The position numbers were made by a program, and so were the translations under genes. A DNA stretch of 64,000 nucleotides from Adiantum capillus-veneris (lineage: Eukaryota > Streptophyta > Polypodiopsida > Polypodiales > Pteridaceae). The stretch lies in the NCBI GenBank assembly GCA_014529385.2, contig CM043956.1:89647221-89711220 (forward strand). The letters run 5' to 3'. The notes under the pieces are model-generated. The model saw nothing but the letters and a program-made list of their open reading frames with translations, did not search any database and had not been told where the DNA came from. Positions 49,314 to 59,989 of this stretch are shown here, piece after piece (the stretch's first letter is position 1; the number at the start of each line of letters is the position of its first letter).

Positions 49314-49720
49314 ACACACACGCGTACGCATGTACAAGGCAAATCAACTTATCCACGCGTGACACATCTCGTTGCTCGTGATTTTTCCATGCTTCAAAGT
49401 AGAGCTACCTTTTACAAAAACAAAAGTAATCACTCTTCAAAATTGAAGACTAGAGTGAAATTCCATGGCGTGCTAAAGAGTTTAAATAATATAAATATAT
49501 ATATATTACTAAGAATTGTGATTTTTTGACAAAACCAGAAGTCAAAACTAAGTCTTTTCAATTTTTTACCATCACAGGACTTGCTACTTACCCTTCACTT
49601 TTATATTTCAAACCAAATGACTTCTCACTTACTTTTCACTTTTACATTTCAAACCAAATGTTTCTTGAAATGAAGGAGAGAGTGACACATGGATGCCCTT
49701 TCCTTCCTTGAAAATTTTAA
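47955..49720. repeat. Duplicated microsatellite-rich block
   Basis: The words GTGTTCATGATCGAGTTTAG and AAGTGCCAAGGCCAATCAATGG occur near 47965, 48648 (and again near 48760). The stretch CACATCTCGTTGCTCG through AGTTTAAATAATATAAATAT occurs near 48387 and 49363. CT, CA and G runs fill the spaces. All long frames here translate repeats (Leu-Ser, Thr-His, Arg-Glu, Val-Cys). Confidence 0.85.
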
Positions 49721-49789
49721 GCTCAATTATATATAGTATAGATAGGTATTAAGGCCTTTGGCAGGGCAATTATAGTTACTCCCATGCCA

Positions 49790-50745
49790 CTTAAGTGTTC
49801 TCTCCATTCAAAGAAATTTGATTATTATGTGGCCAAGACTTTGGGGGGAGTCATTTAATGTGGAATATTCCTTTGAGGTTGAAAGGGAGAAGGGAATGTT
49901 TTGGCATGTGGGGAGATTAGCCATTACGAATGGTTGCTTTTAAGATTTAAGATTGGCTTCCCTCCTAGGAAACAAGTGGAAAGCAATCAAAGATCACGAC
50001 AAATTGTTGGCTCCATAATGGGCAAAACTTAAGCTAGGCAGTAACACTAGCGAGCTGGTACACAAATGTACCAAATCCTCTGAGGCAATAGAATTAGGAG
50101 AGTCAACTAGATACTTTCGAAACTCCATAACCCATCGGTCCCTCTGGCTGTCCAAAGTGGGATGTGAAGGTCTTAACCCGTTTTGGAGAGAAGTGTTTGG
50201 AAAAGTCAATAACAAGGGTCTCACCCACCTAACTAGTCACGAGACAATAGGTGTTGAAAAGAAAATAGAGCAAGTGAACTCCCAGTTCAATGTCAACAGT
50301 AATGGATGAGTGCTGATATGCAGAACCGTTGAGGGGCTCAGCCTTGTGCTTTCACCAATTTCTAAGGCTAAATTTGATTGGAAAGCTTGGCATTGGCCTA
50401 GGAATATAACCTTCACCAAACCGCAAACTAAGAAAATATATTGCAAGCTTATGCGGAAATCAAACGGTTCTCCTCACTCAATAAACAATGGCAGAAAAAT
50501 CGGCCTAGCTCTAGATGGCAATGAAAGCAAGCAACACTAGTGGCCCCCAACTATGAAGATCTTCCTATGGAAGATTTTATGGGGGGCCGGACTAATGGGA
50601 AATAAGATATTCATCAAAGGGATTGGTCTCAATAGATGCATAGGATGTAATGTAGCGAGTGAGGACACCCTCAACTTATTTCAACATTGTCCATCTACGA
50701 CGCACCTAACGGGAAGTATGCAATTGGATTCAAAAGATGTTGGGG
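49790..50745 (+). pseudogene. LINE ORF2 C-terminal fragment (zf-RVT)
   Basis: Plus-strand frames end with KIFLWKILWGAG, then CIGCNVASEDTLNLFQHC. This is the zinc-binding zf-RVT block (C-X2-C...H-X4-C-like) after reverse transcriptase in plant LINEs. About 700 bp of decayed connection-region sequence precedes it (SELVHKCTKSSEAIEL). There is no poly(A) end. It stops where a CT-rich region begins. Confidence 0.65.
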
Positions 50746-50989
50746 TAAAGGCACTGCGCCTTTGCCCGGGGCGAGTTAGGTCTTTGAGCGAGCTTAGGAG
50801 CGAGCTTTTTTTTTTTTTTTTTGTCGCCCTCCTTAGCTCTACTTCCTCCTCCTTCCTCCTCTTGCCACCCATGTGCCTCCTCCCCTCCACTTGCTTCTCC
50901 TCCTCAGCCTCCTCCTACAACATCCTCCCTCCCCTCCACCTTCTTCCTCCATCACCTCCTTTAGCCGCCATCCTCTTCCTCCTTACTCA

Positions 50990-51007
50990 TCCATCTCTTC
51001 TACCTCA

Positions 51008-51053
<46 letters not shown>

Positions 51054-51068
51054 TAAATCGCCCCCTCT

Positions 51069-51106
<38 letters not shown>

Positions 51107-51113
51107 CTCTACC

Positions 51114-51155
<42 letters not shown>

Positions 51156-51208
51156 TTAAACCGGACCCCCCTCTCTCTCTCTCTTTCTCTCTCTCTCGCT
51201 CCTCTACC

Positions 51209-51242
<34 letters not shown>

Positions 51243-51304
51243 CTCATTCCTCCCCCCCCCTTCTATCTCTCTCTCTCTCTCTCTCTCTCCCCCCCCCCCC
51301 CCCC

Positions 51305-51337
<33 letters not shown>

Positions 51338-51495
51338 CTCAGACCTTCACTCTTATCCTTTTTCACACTATTCCGCATACCGCCCGCCACATTGTAAAAT
51401 GTTTTTTAATGTAATTGAACCAAAAAGAAAACAATTACTCTGACTTGGGTGCATGTTCACGCTAGCACATGCTAAAATCATTTAGGCTACAATAT

Positions 51496-51545
<50 letters not shown>

Positions 51546-51711
51546 CCCCCCCCTCCTCAGACCTTCACTCTTCTCCTTTTTCACACTATTCCGCATACCA
51601 CCCCCACATTGCAAAATGTTTTTTATATAATTGAACCAAAAAGAAAATAATTACTTTGACTTGGGTGCATGTTCATGCAATCGCATGGTAAAATCATGTA
51701 GGCTACATTAT

Positions 51712-51755
<44 letters not shown>

Positions 51756-51924
51756 CCCCCCCCCTCCTCAGACCTTCACTCTTCTCCTTTTTCACACTAT
51801 TCCGCATACCGCCCCCCACATTGCAAAATGTTTTTTAATGTAATTGAACCAAAAAGAGAACAATTACTCTGACATGGGTGCATGTTCACGCTAGCGCATG
51901 CTAAAATCATTTAGGCTACAATAT

Positions 51925-51975
<51 letters not shown>

Positions 51976-52135
51976 CTCAGCAGACCTTCACTCTTCTCCT
52001 TTTTCACACTATTCCGCATACCGCCCCCCACATTGCAAAATGTTTTTTATCTGATTGAACCACAAAAAAAAACTTTGACTTGGGTGCATGTTCACGCTAT
52101 CGCATGCTAAAATCATTTAGGCTACATTATTCGCA

Positions 52136-52175
<40 letters not shown>

Positions 52176-52247
52176 TCCTCCTCAGACCATCTCTCTTCTC
52201 TTTTTCCACACTATTCCCCACATTGCAATATGTTATTCTAACCCTTA

Positions 52248-52290
<43 letters not shown>

Positions 52291-52465
52291 CTCTTCATAT
52301 GCTACTACCCTCTCTATTCTCCTCTACCCCACCAATCCCGACCCCTCCCCCCACATTGCCATGTGCTTTTTAATGCAATTTACCAAAAAAGAAAACAATT
52401 ACTCTGACCTGGGTGCATGTTCACGCTATCGCATGCTACAATCATTTAGGCTACAATATTTGCAT

Positions 52466-52512
<47 letters not shown>
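50990..52512 (+). repeat. CT-run minisatellite, about six ~210-bp units
   Basis: After CT-rich sequence (50820-51330), the unit recurs from about 51335, 51555, 51767, 51975, 52185 and 52325. Each unit is a CT run followed by TCAGACCTTCACTCTTCTCC, a TTTTTCACACTATTCCGCAT word, a GAACCAAAAAGAAAACAATT word and TTGGGTGCATGTTCACGC. The last two units are more degraded. Between units mainly the length of the CT and C runs differs. Frames across it are Leu-Ser repeats and not genes. Confidence 0.9.
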
Positions 52513-52514
<2 letters not shown>

Positions 52515-52515
<1 letters not shown>

Positions 52516-52798
52516 GTACATATCTAAAACCAAATAGATTAAAACAAAGATAGAGAGTGGATAGTAGTAAGCGACCCAAATAATTGTATTTATTTGATGA
52601 CGTTAACAGCTAATCAATGCTGTGTCCATAATTATCTTGGTCCCTCATCACATGTACATATCTAAATTCAACTAGATTAAAACAAAGACAAAAAGAGGAG
52701 ACTAAAAAATGACCCAAATACTTTTATTTATTTTATGACGTTCAGTTACAATATAGCAGCTAAACATTGCTGTGTACACAATGTTCTTGGTTCTCTCA
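52515..52798. repeat. Tandem duplication of ~145 bp
   Basis: ACATATCTAAA..ACTAGATTAAAACAAAGA-type sequence, a GACCCAAATA word and TGCTGTGT..ATCTTGG occur at about 52515-52650 and again at about 52655-52798, just outside the stop codon of the multidomain gene on the minus strand. The second copy may form its 3' UTR. Confidence 0.75.
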
Positions 52799-53026
52799 TC
52801 ACATTTTAGGATGTGCCATGATCGCATCTCCTCCACGACCAAATGTCGCCTCCATTGTGTGCTCAACTTCCCCACTATGCGCTGCAGAAACTACAATCAA
52901 ATTTTGGTTAGGGACAATGCTCTTAGAAAAAACTACATTGATACTAAAAGTTAACTAAGAAGCCGTAGAAGAAAATATTTGAAACCAATCACCTATTAAA
53001 TGAATCCTATGACACACATTGCGTAC

Positions 53027-53632
53027 CCTGTTTGAAAGGTGTGTTCTTGATATAATCCGTTGCTAACCCAGGATATGCATGAAGACCTTCTAGATATGGG
53101 AGTAAATTCATGAGGAGCACATTGTCGTTGCTCGCTCCATCGTAACTCCTTACTGTGACAAGCGTATGTGGTGGGTTTTCAATTGCCTTCTCAGGATTGT
53201 CATCTACTAGAATGGTGTTCAGAGGGTCCTTGATGTATGAGGCTACCAATTCAGATCTAAAGTTCTTCACAAACACCAAATTGAATTTTGGATGCTTGCC
53301 TTTGCAATGCCTCTCTTCGCAATGTCCTTGATGCAGACAAAACTTGAAAAATGTCTCACCATACCCAGCCTCTTTGTATTTACCCTCAATAAAATTGATA
53401 ATGGGGGTCAGATTTTGCTCTTGCATGGAGCTCCAAATCCCTACATCGAATAGCTCAAACACCACTCTCAACAATCGCAATATCCCTGGTCACAATGACA
53501 CACCCATTCGCCCTACATTTAGAATATTTGCAGCGTGGGAAGGAGCACTTTCCCACCGCCACCGTTTCAATAGGACACCGTTAACATCGAACACTATGAG
53601 TTTCCTTTTCGCATGGCAAGAAGGAAGTGTGC
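53027..53632 (-). pseudogene. FCP1/NIF-type HAD phosphatase domain
   Basis: RKLIVFDVNGVLL is HAD motif I. Its second acidic position is Asn, as in a plant group of NIF-domain proteins reading DLNG. FELFDVGIWSSM is the conserved fDVgIWSSa block. NTILVDDNPEKAIENPPHT is the C-terminal DD motif, and LLPYLEGLHA closes the domain. A TGA at 53490-53492 stands where the family has Arg-Pro, so CGA-to-TGA is likely. It could have its own start (ATG 53681), but the acceptor at 53633 joins it in phase to the methylase-like exon. Confidence 0.75.
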
Positions 53633-53738
53633 CTGTGCCTTCACGACGATCAATTACCAAATGGATCTTACTTAGCATCATATTAGGAGGGATACATAAT
53701 TTAGTCTTTCACACTAATCGAGGAAGAAAGACACTTAC

Positions 53739-54642
53739 CATTACATAGATTTTTCAATTCTTCCATTGACTCTTGTCAATCTAGCAACAATACATGTCGA
53801 CCCATTCGCAGCCCCGGACGTGCCAGAAGACCGCAACCAGCATACATTTGTAATACTACATTACCCTCCTCTGTATAGAAAGAGAGTAGCTTCTCGTGTA
53901 AAGTTGGACTTCTCTCCATGCCCCCTGAAGAGATATCATCATTCTAAATGTATTTCTGGAAATTTAGATAAGCAAATACAATGGAGGTGAACTTTTTGAA
54001 AACTCATGGCATACCTCGCCAAGGACAGCCATCCGTTTTGAGTTGCCAATGACTGGCGTTGTAGTAATCAAAGATAACGTCCGAATCAGGCTTTCGATTC
54101 AATCTGCAGGCACCAATTTTGCAGAATACAATGATTTCCAAGCACCGCATCTGTGGGACTTAAGACTCATAATGAGGACACAATCTATCACACACTAATT
54201 TTCCAAAGCAAGCAAGTAGTTTTACCTACCGTAACACGACCATGGAGGTTGAATGGAGTAGCACACAGGATGATATTTGTATGGTCAAGATAGTACCCAT
54301 TTCGATTTGCTAGGCTTGATAATACCCATGCATGTTCTCGACGACATATCAACACTAGATTTCCCTTCTCATCAAGATACTCTCTGGAAATACCAAAAAC
54401 CTTTTGGATTTGATTGATTTCGAAATGGTTCCATTTGGGGATATTGGGTGATGTTATCCCGACGACTCTTGTGTTGGATGGTAGATGACAAAATATTGCA
54501 TCGCAACCTACATTTTTTGTCCCGCCTCGCACCCGAAAGCTTCGCCTAGCTACTATAGCAATTTTTGTGAGTAAGGCACCTACATCTCCCTTGCCCGTCT
54601 CGTCAGTTGCTCCCATAGGATCAATAGCTAAAATCGCAGAAT
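53739..54642 (-). pseudogene. Permuted DNA N6/N4-methylase-like domain
   Basis: Exons 14-16. ILAIDPMGATDE is placed like motif IV (D-P-P-Y/W), here DPMG. About 180 residues later ERSPTLHEKLLSFYTEEGN followed by VVLQMYAGCGLLAR matches the K-P...L..L......G..VLDPFaGsGtt block (motif I), ending with GRHVLLLD. The order, motif IV before motif I, is that of beta-class DNA methylases. The altered DPPW and FxGxG residues and the TGA at 53776-53778 mean this copy cannot be an active methylase. Whether intact relatives are active is unknown. Confidence 0.6.
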
Positions 54643-54863
54643 CTGATTTTAAAGAAATGAATATCCAGTTAGTACGGTGAGACAATAATACCAGGAATAC
54701 CTCAGGTTGTTAGCATACCAGAGCTATGTGCCATTGAATTCTGCGCTTCATCGTGAGGTGGAGTGTTGCATTGCACCATGACATCTAGATATAACAAGCA
54801 GGTAAGTGACTGTATTTTAAATACTTAAAGATATCTTCTCTTTGTTGCTACACACTTGCTCAC

Positions 54864-55694
54864 CTCCAACAAGAAGAGCAGGCTCCCCGCGGTGACCAGT
54901 CTCTGCTACAGTAGACAATCCTGATGAAACTTCGGTTATTGTGACGTTCGCATCATCTGCATCCACCCACTACAATAAATACATTGCTTACTGCACAACA
55001 CATACCACAATCAATCATTCCATACTTATGAGGTAGACCGATAATTGTTGCCATTTCATTAGAGCGTATGGCATCCTGCAATCCTTCACTTTCAGTGGTC
55101 GCCTGGCGGTGTAAATGAGCAAGCTCTATATTAATTCCAATCGCTGTGCACTGTCGTTGTGCCTGCTCATGTGCCTCGTCATGCGAAGGAAGAACATGAG
55201 TCTCTGAAATGGAATGAGATGCTGGTGGAGCTTGTTCAGGCTCTAGGAAATGACTATGAGCTTGGCTTTTTAGGCTTCTCGGTGTTAATAGGTTCTCTCC
55301 CATTGATTGTGTGTCTCTCTCTTGACGTGCTTTCGGACTTGATGTACCTACCTTGTTTAGAGGCATTGGAGTATCTCTGTCCATTACTTGACCTTTACCC
55401 TTCTTCGCGCTGTTCCCCTGTCGAGAGCATATAAATTACACGAGTACTATTAGTTCAACCTTTCCATTTAAGCAACAACAAGGGTGTGCGAAAACTTGCC
55501 TGGGTAGTTTGTGGGGCTCTTGTAGGTTTAGCAGTTGGAGAAGGCGGCACATCACTTTCGTCTTCATCATCCTCAAACTCCGAAGGACATTCACCGTCAC
55601 TGCACCTTGGTTCACGATCCTCCTCCACCTCTTCTTCATTATCTGTCCCCTTAGTCACAACATCTTTTCCTTTTAAGGAACGTAGGTTCTTACC
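54864..55694 (-). pseudogene. Acidic, disordered linker
   Basis: Exons 10-12 encode an acidic run (EEEVEEDREP, EFEDDEDESD) and a Ser/Pro/Gln-rich stretch with many His and Glu. No fold was recognised. Exon 10 ends at CAG with a GC donor (GCAAGT), a known minor splice type. Confidence 0.6.
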
Positions 55695-55734
55695 CTGGAA
55701 AAATTAATTTCACGTGTTGCAGTTAAATCCTCAC

Positions 55735-57160
55735 ATGACTTGAAAATAGTTTAACTATGGTTTTGTATGCTTTTATCTCTTCTTGCTGTCTTTTAACTCT
55801 ACCGGTCTCTGCCTCCTTACACTGCTCCCGCTCGTTGGGGGGAAATGTGTCCTTCGCAAAGTCAATGAAAAGAGGACACTCAACATAAACATTTTTGGGC
55901 CACAATGTTGCACGTTGTTCTTCCGTATACATGCATGGGATGTGCTTCACATTGAGCCACTCTTTTGTAACTGGAACTTTATCTATCCAATCCATGATCC
56001 GCACCCATCTGGTATATGTTTGCCAAAATATACTTTTTGTCATCCACTCAAATTTTTTAAGATTTGGAAATCAAGTAGGACAAGATTACATACCTGTAAA
56101 ATGCTCGTTTGGTGGCCATGTTAGTACCCTCCTTCTGTTTCTGCTTATTAGATTTGAGTCCACCTTTCAATCTCTCGCACTCCACTTCATACAATGTGCC
56201 ACTGTAACTCGATTGCCACTCCCTTATAGTTGTCACTAGGGTGTCGTTTTCAGGGAGGCGGCACGATTTCTTCAGCAACGCATACTGTCTCGTAGCCTTG
56301 TTCACAAGTCGATTCCACCATGTCTCTCGACGTAACCAAGTGCAAAATACGGAGTGGTCATCTACATTATTACACAACTACGTTATTGTTTACTATACTC
56401 TTTTTATTTGAAACATTTATCAAAAAATGACCTTACTTAGCACTGATTTTAGGCTTGGATATAATGTGGTTGGATCATCGCTAACCAAGGCCCTTAGCAC
56501 ATTGCTACGATGATCGACTGGTAGATCGGCGCATGCAAGACTGTATATTTGATCATCTGTCAACCACTTTGGTCTCCTACTCCAATCTATGTCCATAAGC
56601 AATCTAGAAACAAATGTTAAAATTTTTCAAGCAGCACGTGAATGTAAACTTAACTCCATTTGAAAGAAACCCCTATTAATATTACCTCCACCACTCCTCT
56701 CCTAAGTTAGGATCCGCAATTGCGGATGCCCGTTGCGTATTTTTTCGGGCTTTCTTGTCAGCCATGTAGAATGCGTTACGGTAATGGGTAGTGAACTCCT
56801 CCGTTGAGAGCTCATTTCACTTATTACTCACAGATTGTAAAGCCTTTGTATACTTTGCCCGAATCGTGACATTAGTTCATTCTTTGTTTGATCCACTACA
56901 TTGTCACGGTGAGAATAATGTAAAGGACAATGAAACTTACCGGATATAGAAGTTGGGATAGCACGATAAGAGGGACCTTGTACCAGCGTCTTCGCAATCC
57001 CCCACTCTTATTCATTTCAGCATCTAATTCTCGTTGCAACCATCCTGGAACATCTTCCTCCAAACCCTTAAGCAATGTATCCATGTTGGATGTGCCCATT
57101 GATCTTACCATACATAGCATATCTATGAAGGAAGTTTTTATGTAGACTTTGTCATTAATG
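55735..57160 (-). pseudogene. Unassigned helical middle region
   Basis: Exons 5-9 encode about 370 residues that I cannot assign. They are rich in Trp, Arg and Leu (VPGWLQREL, STEEFTTHYRNAFYMADKKA, RETWWNRLVNKATRQYALL, IFWQTYTRWVRIMDW). Much of it should be alpha-helical. One in-frame TGA lies at 56817-56819, in SVSNK-NELSTEEF. A domain swap or recombinase-like fold cannot be judged by eye. Confidence 0.5.
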
Positions 57161-57783
57161 CTGTGGCAACAAAACTTACACCATTAAAAGACTAGGAAGA
57201 GATAACCATGCTATAGCTAAGCTTATCAAATTGACTAGGAAGCAATACTCATGCTATGGCTAAGCTTATTGATTCGACAAGGATGCGTTAATTATGTTAT
57301 AGATAATCTTACCGATTCAAGCGTGCCACCACAATGAGAACTTCTCCCTTGTTCTCTTTAGTGACCTTAACCATGCAAGCTTCCACACAGCAATGGTACT
57401 TAGGCTTCTCTTTGTGAATTGCAGAGCAAAATTACCTTGCATAGTTTCACAAAATTCATCTCATCTTGATATTGAGTCAGAAACAGAAGTGTATAAAGCA
57501 ATCTACCTGTATCAATTTGTGCATTCCATGCCCGAAGACAGTGATTCCCATCCCATGTGTACAACATTTTTCCTTTCACATCCCCCCACCCGGATTTATG
57601 CAATTGTTTCTCAAATTCCTCATTAAGTTGCATCCAGTTTTTTTTTTTTTGAGAAAAAGATCCTTCTATTAGTTAATGAAAACTGCCCATAGGGCTACAT
57701 CCACCTCTGCAAGAGAGGGCTACAACAAGCATGGTGGGGAGACTCTGCCAATGAAAAAACAGCATATGTACAATGGGGCTAAA

Positions 57784-59819
57784 TCAAGAGATGGGAGGAG
57801 GGAAAAGCCACACAGGTGGACAGGAGTGCCATATGAGCACCCCCTGGACCATGGAGTAGAACGGCCCAGGGCGCCAGAGTCGAAGGAAAGCCTCGCGGCG
57901 CTCCCGCATGCGGTCGGAGCTGCCCTGTAGTCCCTCAAGCTGTCCTCTGAGAGTATGGATCAGCTCTAGCCAAAAGTCACGAACAGTCTCTGCTGGTGGT
58001 ACAAGGCGAGCCTCAAAGATGCGGAAACAACGGGCCCGCCAGATGAACCAGAGAGCTAGGCCGCTGATGAGCTCCCAACACTCCGCTCTCTCACTGCTCC
58101 ACTCCTGTGGAGTAAGGTCTGTAGCAGGCTGGAGTGTAGGTCGACCCCCCTGTATCACTATCATCCTGCTGGTGGAAGATAGCTCAAACTGAAGTGCCGG
58201 GCCCGTGAGGGTGGACCAAGCCGCTGCCCCCCAAGTGTACTGTCGAGCCGTGGAGAGGGCAGGCATCAGCCGAAGATCTTACGTAGAATGTACTGAAAGG
58301 CACTACAAAGATCTGGGCCAAGCAGGTCCTAGTACTCCAAGAAGAAGCTGGGAGTCAGCCCATCCTCACCTGGACAGCTACCACGAGGGAGGGCCCTAAG
58401 AGCCGTGTGCATCTCCTCAAGCTGAAGAGGTAACTCAAGCCTCTGCCGCATCTCCTTAGTCACAAGACAGGGCATCTGTGCCCAAACTTGCTCCCTGCAT
58501 GCATCCTGTCTCTCTGACTCGGGCTCAGCCGACAGTAGCTCACGGTAAAAGTCAGTAGCGACTGCACGCATATCCTCAGGCTCACAAACAACTGACCCAT
58601 CGGGTCTCCTCAACTGATTGACCTTGGCATGCGAGTGCCGAGGTCCCACTATCTCAAAAAAACCACCTGTCACCTTGTCACCCACCTGAGTCCACTGAGA
58701 TGCCTGTCGATGAAAGGCAAACTCATGGCGCCTCTCCTCTGTGCAAGCAAGCTCCTGTCGAGCCTACTGTAACTGCTCCTCCAACCATGGACTGTCTGGA
58801 TGCTGCTCCTGCATCCTCTGTAGTGAAGCAATGCCTCGTCTGAGACGCTGCTCCTCCTCTCTCGCTACAGCCCGTCGAGCCAGAGACTCCTGGAGAAAGA
58901 AGTGGCTGAGCTGAGCTAGGCCTGAGGCCACTCTGCCTGCAGGTGGAGCCTGGCTGTCCATGCCCTCTGTCCATAGAGTCTTGACCCTCTCTCTGAGTGC
59001 TGAGTCCAACAAGACCCGCTCTGGGATGCGAAGCATCGTGCTCCCACTCCTCTGCCTATCTGCCACTGCTACAATCACTGGTGCATGGTCCGAGAAGGAT
59101 GTCCCTGCCAGGATGCCCACTGATCCCCCCAAGTCACTGAAGTGGTCACTAGTGTAGAAGCGATCTATGCGCGATAGATTCACTCCTCCCACTCTGCGGT
59201 CCGATCTAGAGAAGGCAAGACTCTCTGGAGGCCTCACAAAGCCAGAATGCTGCCATGTATCCGAGACCCTCAGCGTCATACAAAACCTCTCCCAAGCTGC
59301 TAACTCGACTCCATGCACAGTAGCATGGCTGCCTCCGATCCTGTCAGAAGGGTCCTCCAACATGTTGAAGTCCCCTCCTACACACCACTGGTCAACCTGT
59401 GGCAAAGACTCAACAATCTGTGACCAAAACTCTGCACGAGCACTCGCCACATTGGGCGCATAGATGTTCAGGAAACCCACAAGGCTACCCTGAACCTGCA
59501 TAGTAATCCACTGAGCCGTGCCTGGTACTATAATCCCTCTGCCCACAATGGCCTGCTGTAGTGAGTCCGCAATAGTCATACATACCCCACCCTGGATGCC
59601 TCCAGGTCCAAAAGCAGCTGACCAAAAGGTATCATAGCGTCCACGCAAAATCTGACCACATCGCCGAATGCGGCTCTCAGACAAATGGTGCTCCTGAAGC
59701 ATAAGGAGATCAATCTCTCCTCCCACAAGGCAACGCTGAAGCTCCTGACGCAATCGGCCCCGCTATCGCTGAAACTGGGGCCCACCTAGTCTCTGCACGT
59801 TCCACGAGACAATCCTCAT
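57784..59819 (-). pseudogene. LINE ORF2: endonuclease, partial RT, C-terminus
   Basis: Starts at ATG 59819 (MRIVSWNVQRLGG), with a TAG at 59763-59765. The apurinic-type endonuclease follows, with LMLQEHHLS, GGDFNML and SFSDHAPVI carrying the catalytic residues. The next frame holds the spacer and RT start (SCPGEDGLTPSFFLEY). Immediately after it, the frame resumes with the end of the protein (YTWGAAAWSTL, LWFIWRARCFRIFEARL). The palm domain with FADD, the thumb and the zf-RVT block are missing. Position of the deletion: about 58270-58330. Confidence 0.8.
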
Positions 59820-59989
59820 GGGGAGCGAGAGAGAACAGATGCTACCGCAGCAACAAGACGAGCTATCTTCGAAGCAGGCTTGGATGGGGAGTAATCCGCA
59901 TCCGAGCGTCCTCTAGATAGGCGAGACTGTAGTGAGTGCCTGGTCCAAGCCCAAGCAGAGCGAGCCGTGCGTAAAGCAACCTCCTCTGT

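Larger units (their letters stand above)
44589..49742 (-). mobile_element. Candidate non-autonomous Helitron (5.15 kb)
   Basis: Read on the minus strand, the right border starts TCTATACTATATATAATTGA (from 49742), a typical plant Helitron 5' end. The left border ends with a GC-rich hairpin (CCGC...GCGG) and, 12 bases on, CTAG (ending at 44589). The host bases are A on the 5' side and T on the 3' side, as expected for insertion between A and T. No Rep-helicase coding region was recognised, so the element would be non-autonomous. The interior holds unassigned sequence and many microsatellites. Two copies of a roughly 0.7-1 kb block lie near the 5' end. Other Helitron ends could be hidden inside. 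Confidence 0.55.

Noticed and set aside
48037-49529. Long frames rich in Leu-Ser, Thr-His, Arg-Glu and Val-Cys
   Set aside because: They are translations of CT, CA, GA and GT microsatellites.
50553-51397. Two overlapping frames of about 170 codons after the LINE fragment
   Set aside because: Only the first 60 codons (zf-RVT) have family resemblance. The rest is CT-rich low-complexity sequence.
53007-53681. NIF phosphatase as a separate gene starting at ATG 53681
   Set aside because: Not excluded, but the acceptor at 53633 joins it in phase to the preceding methylase exon with a good GTAAGT donor, and the peptide before 53633 has no family resemblance.
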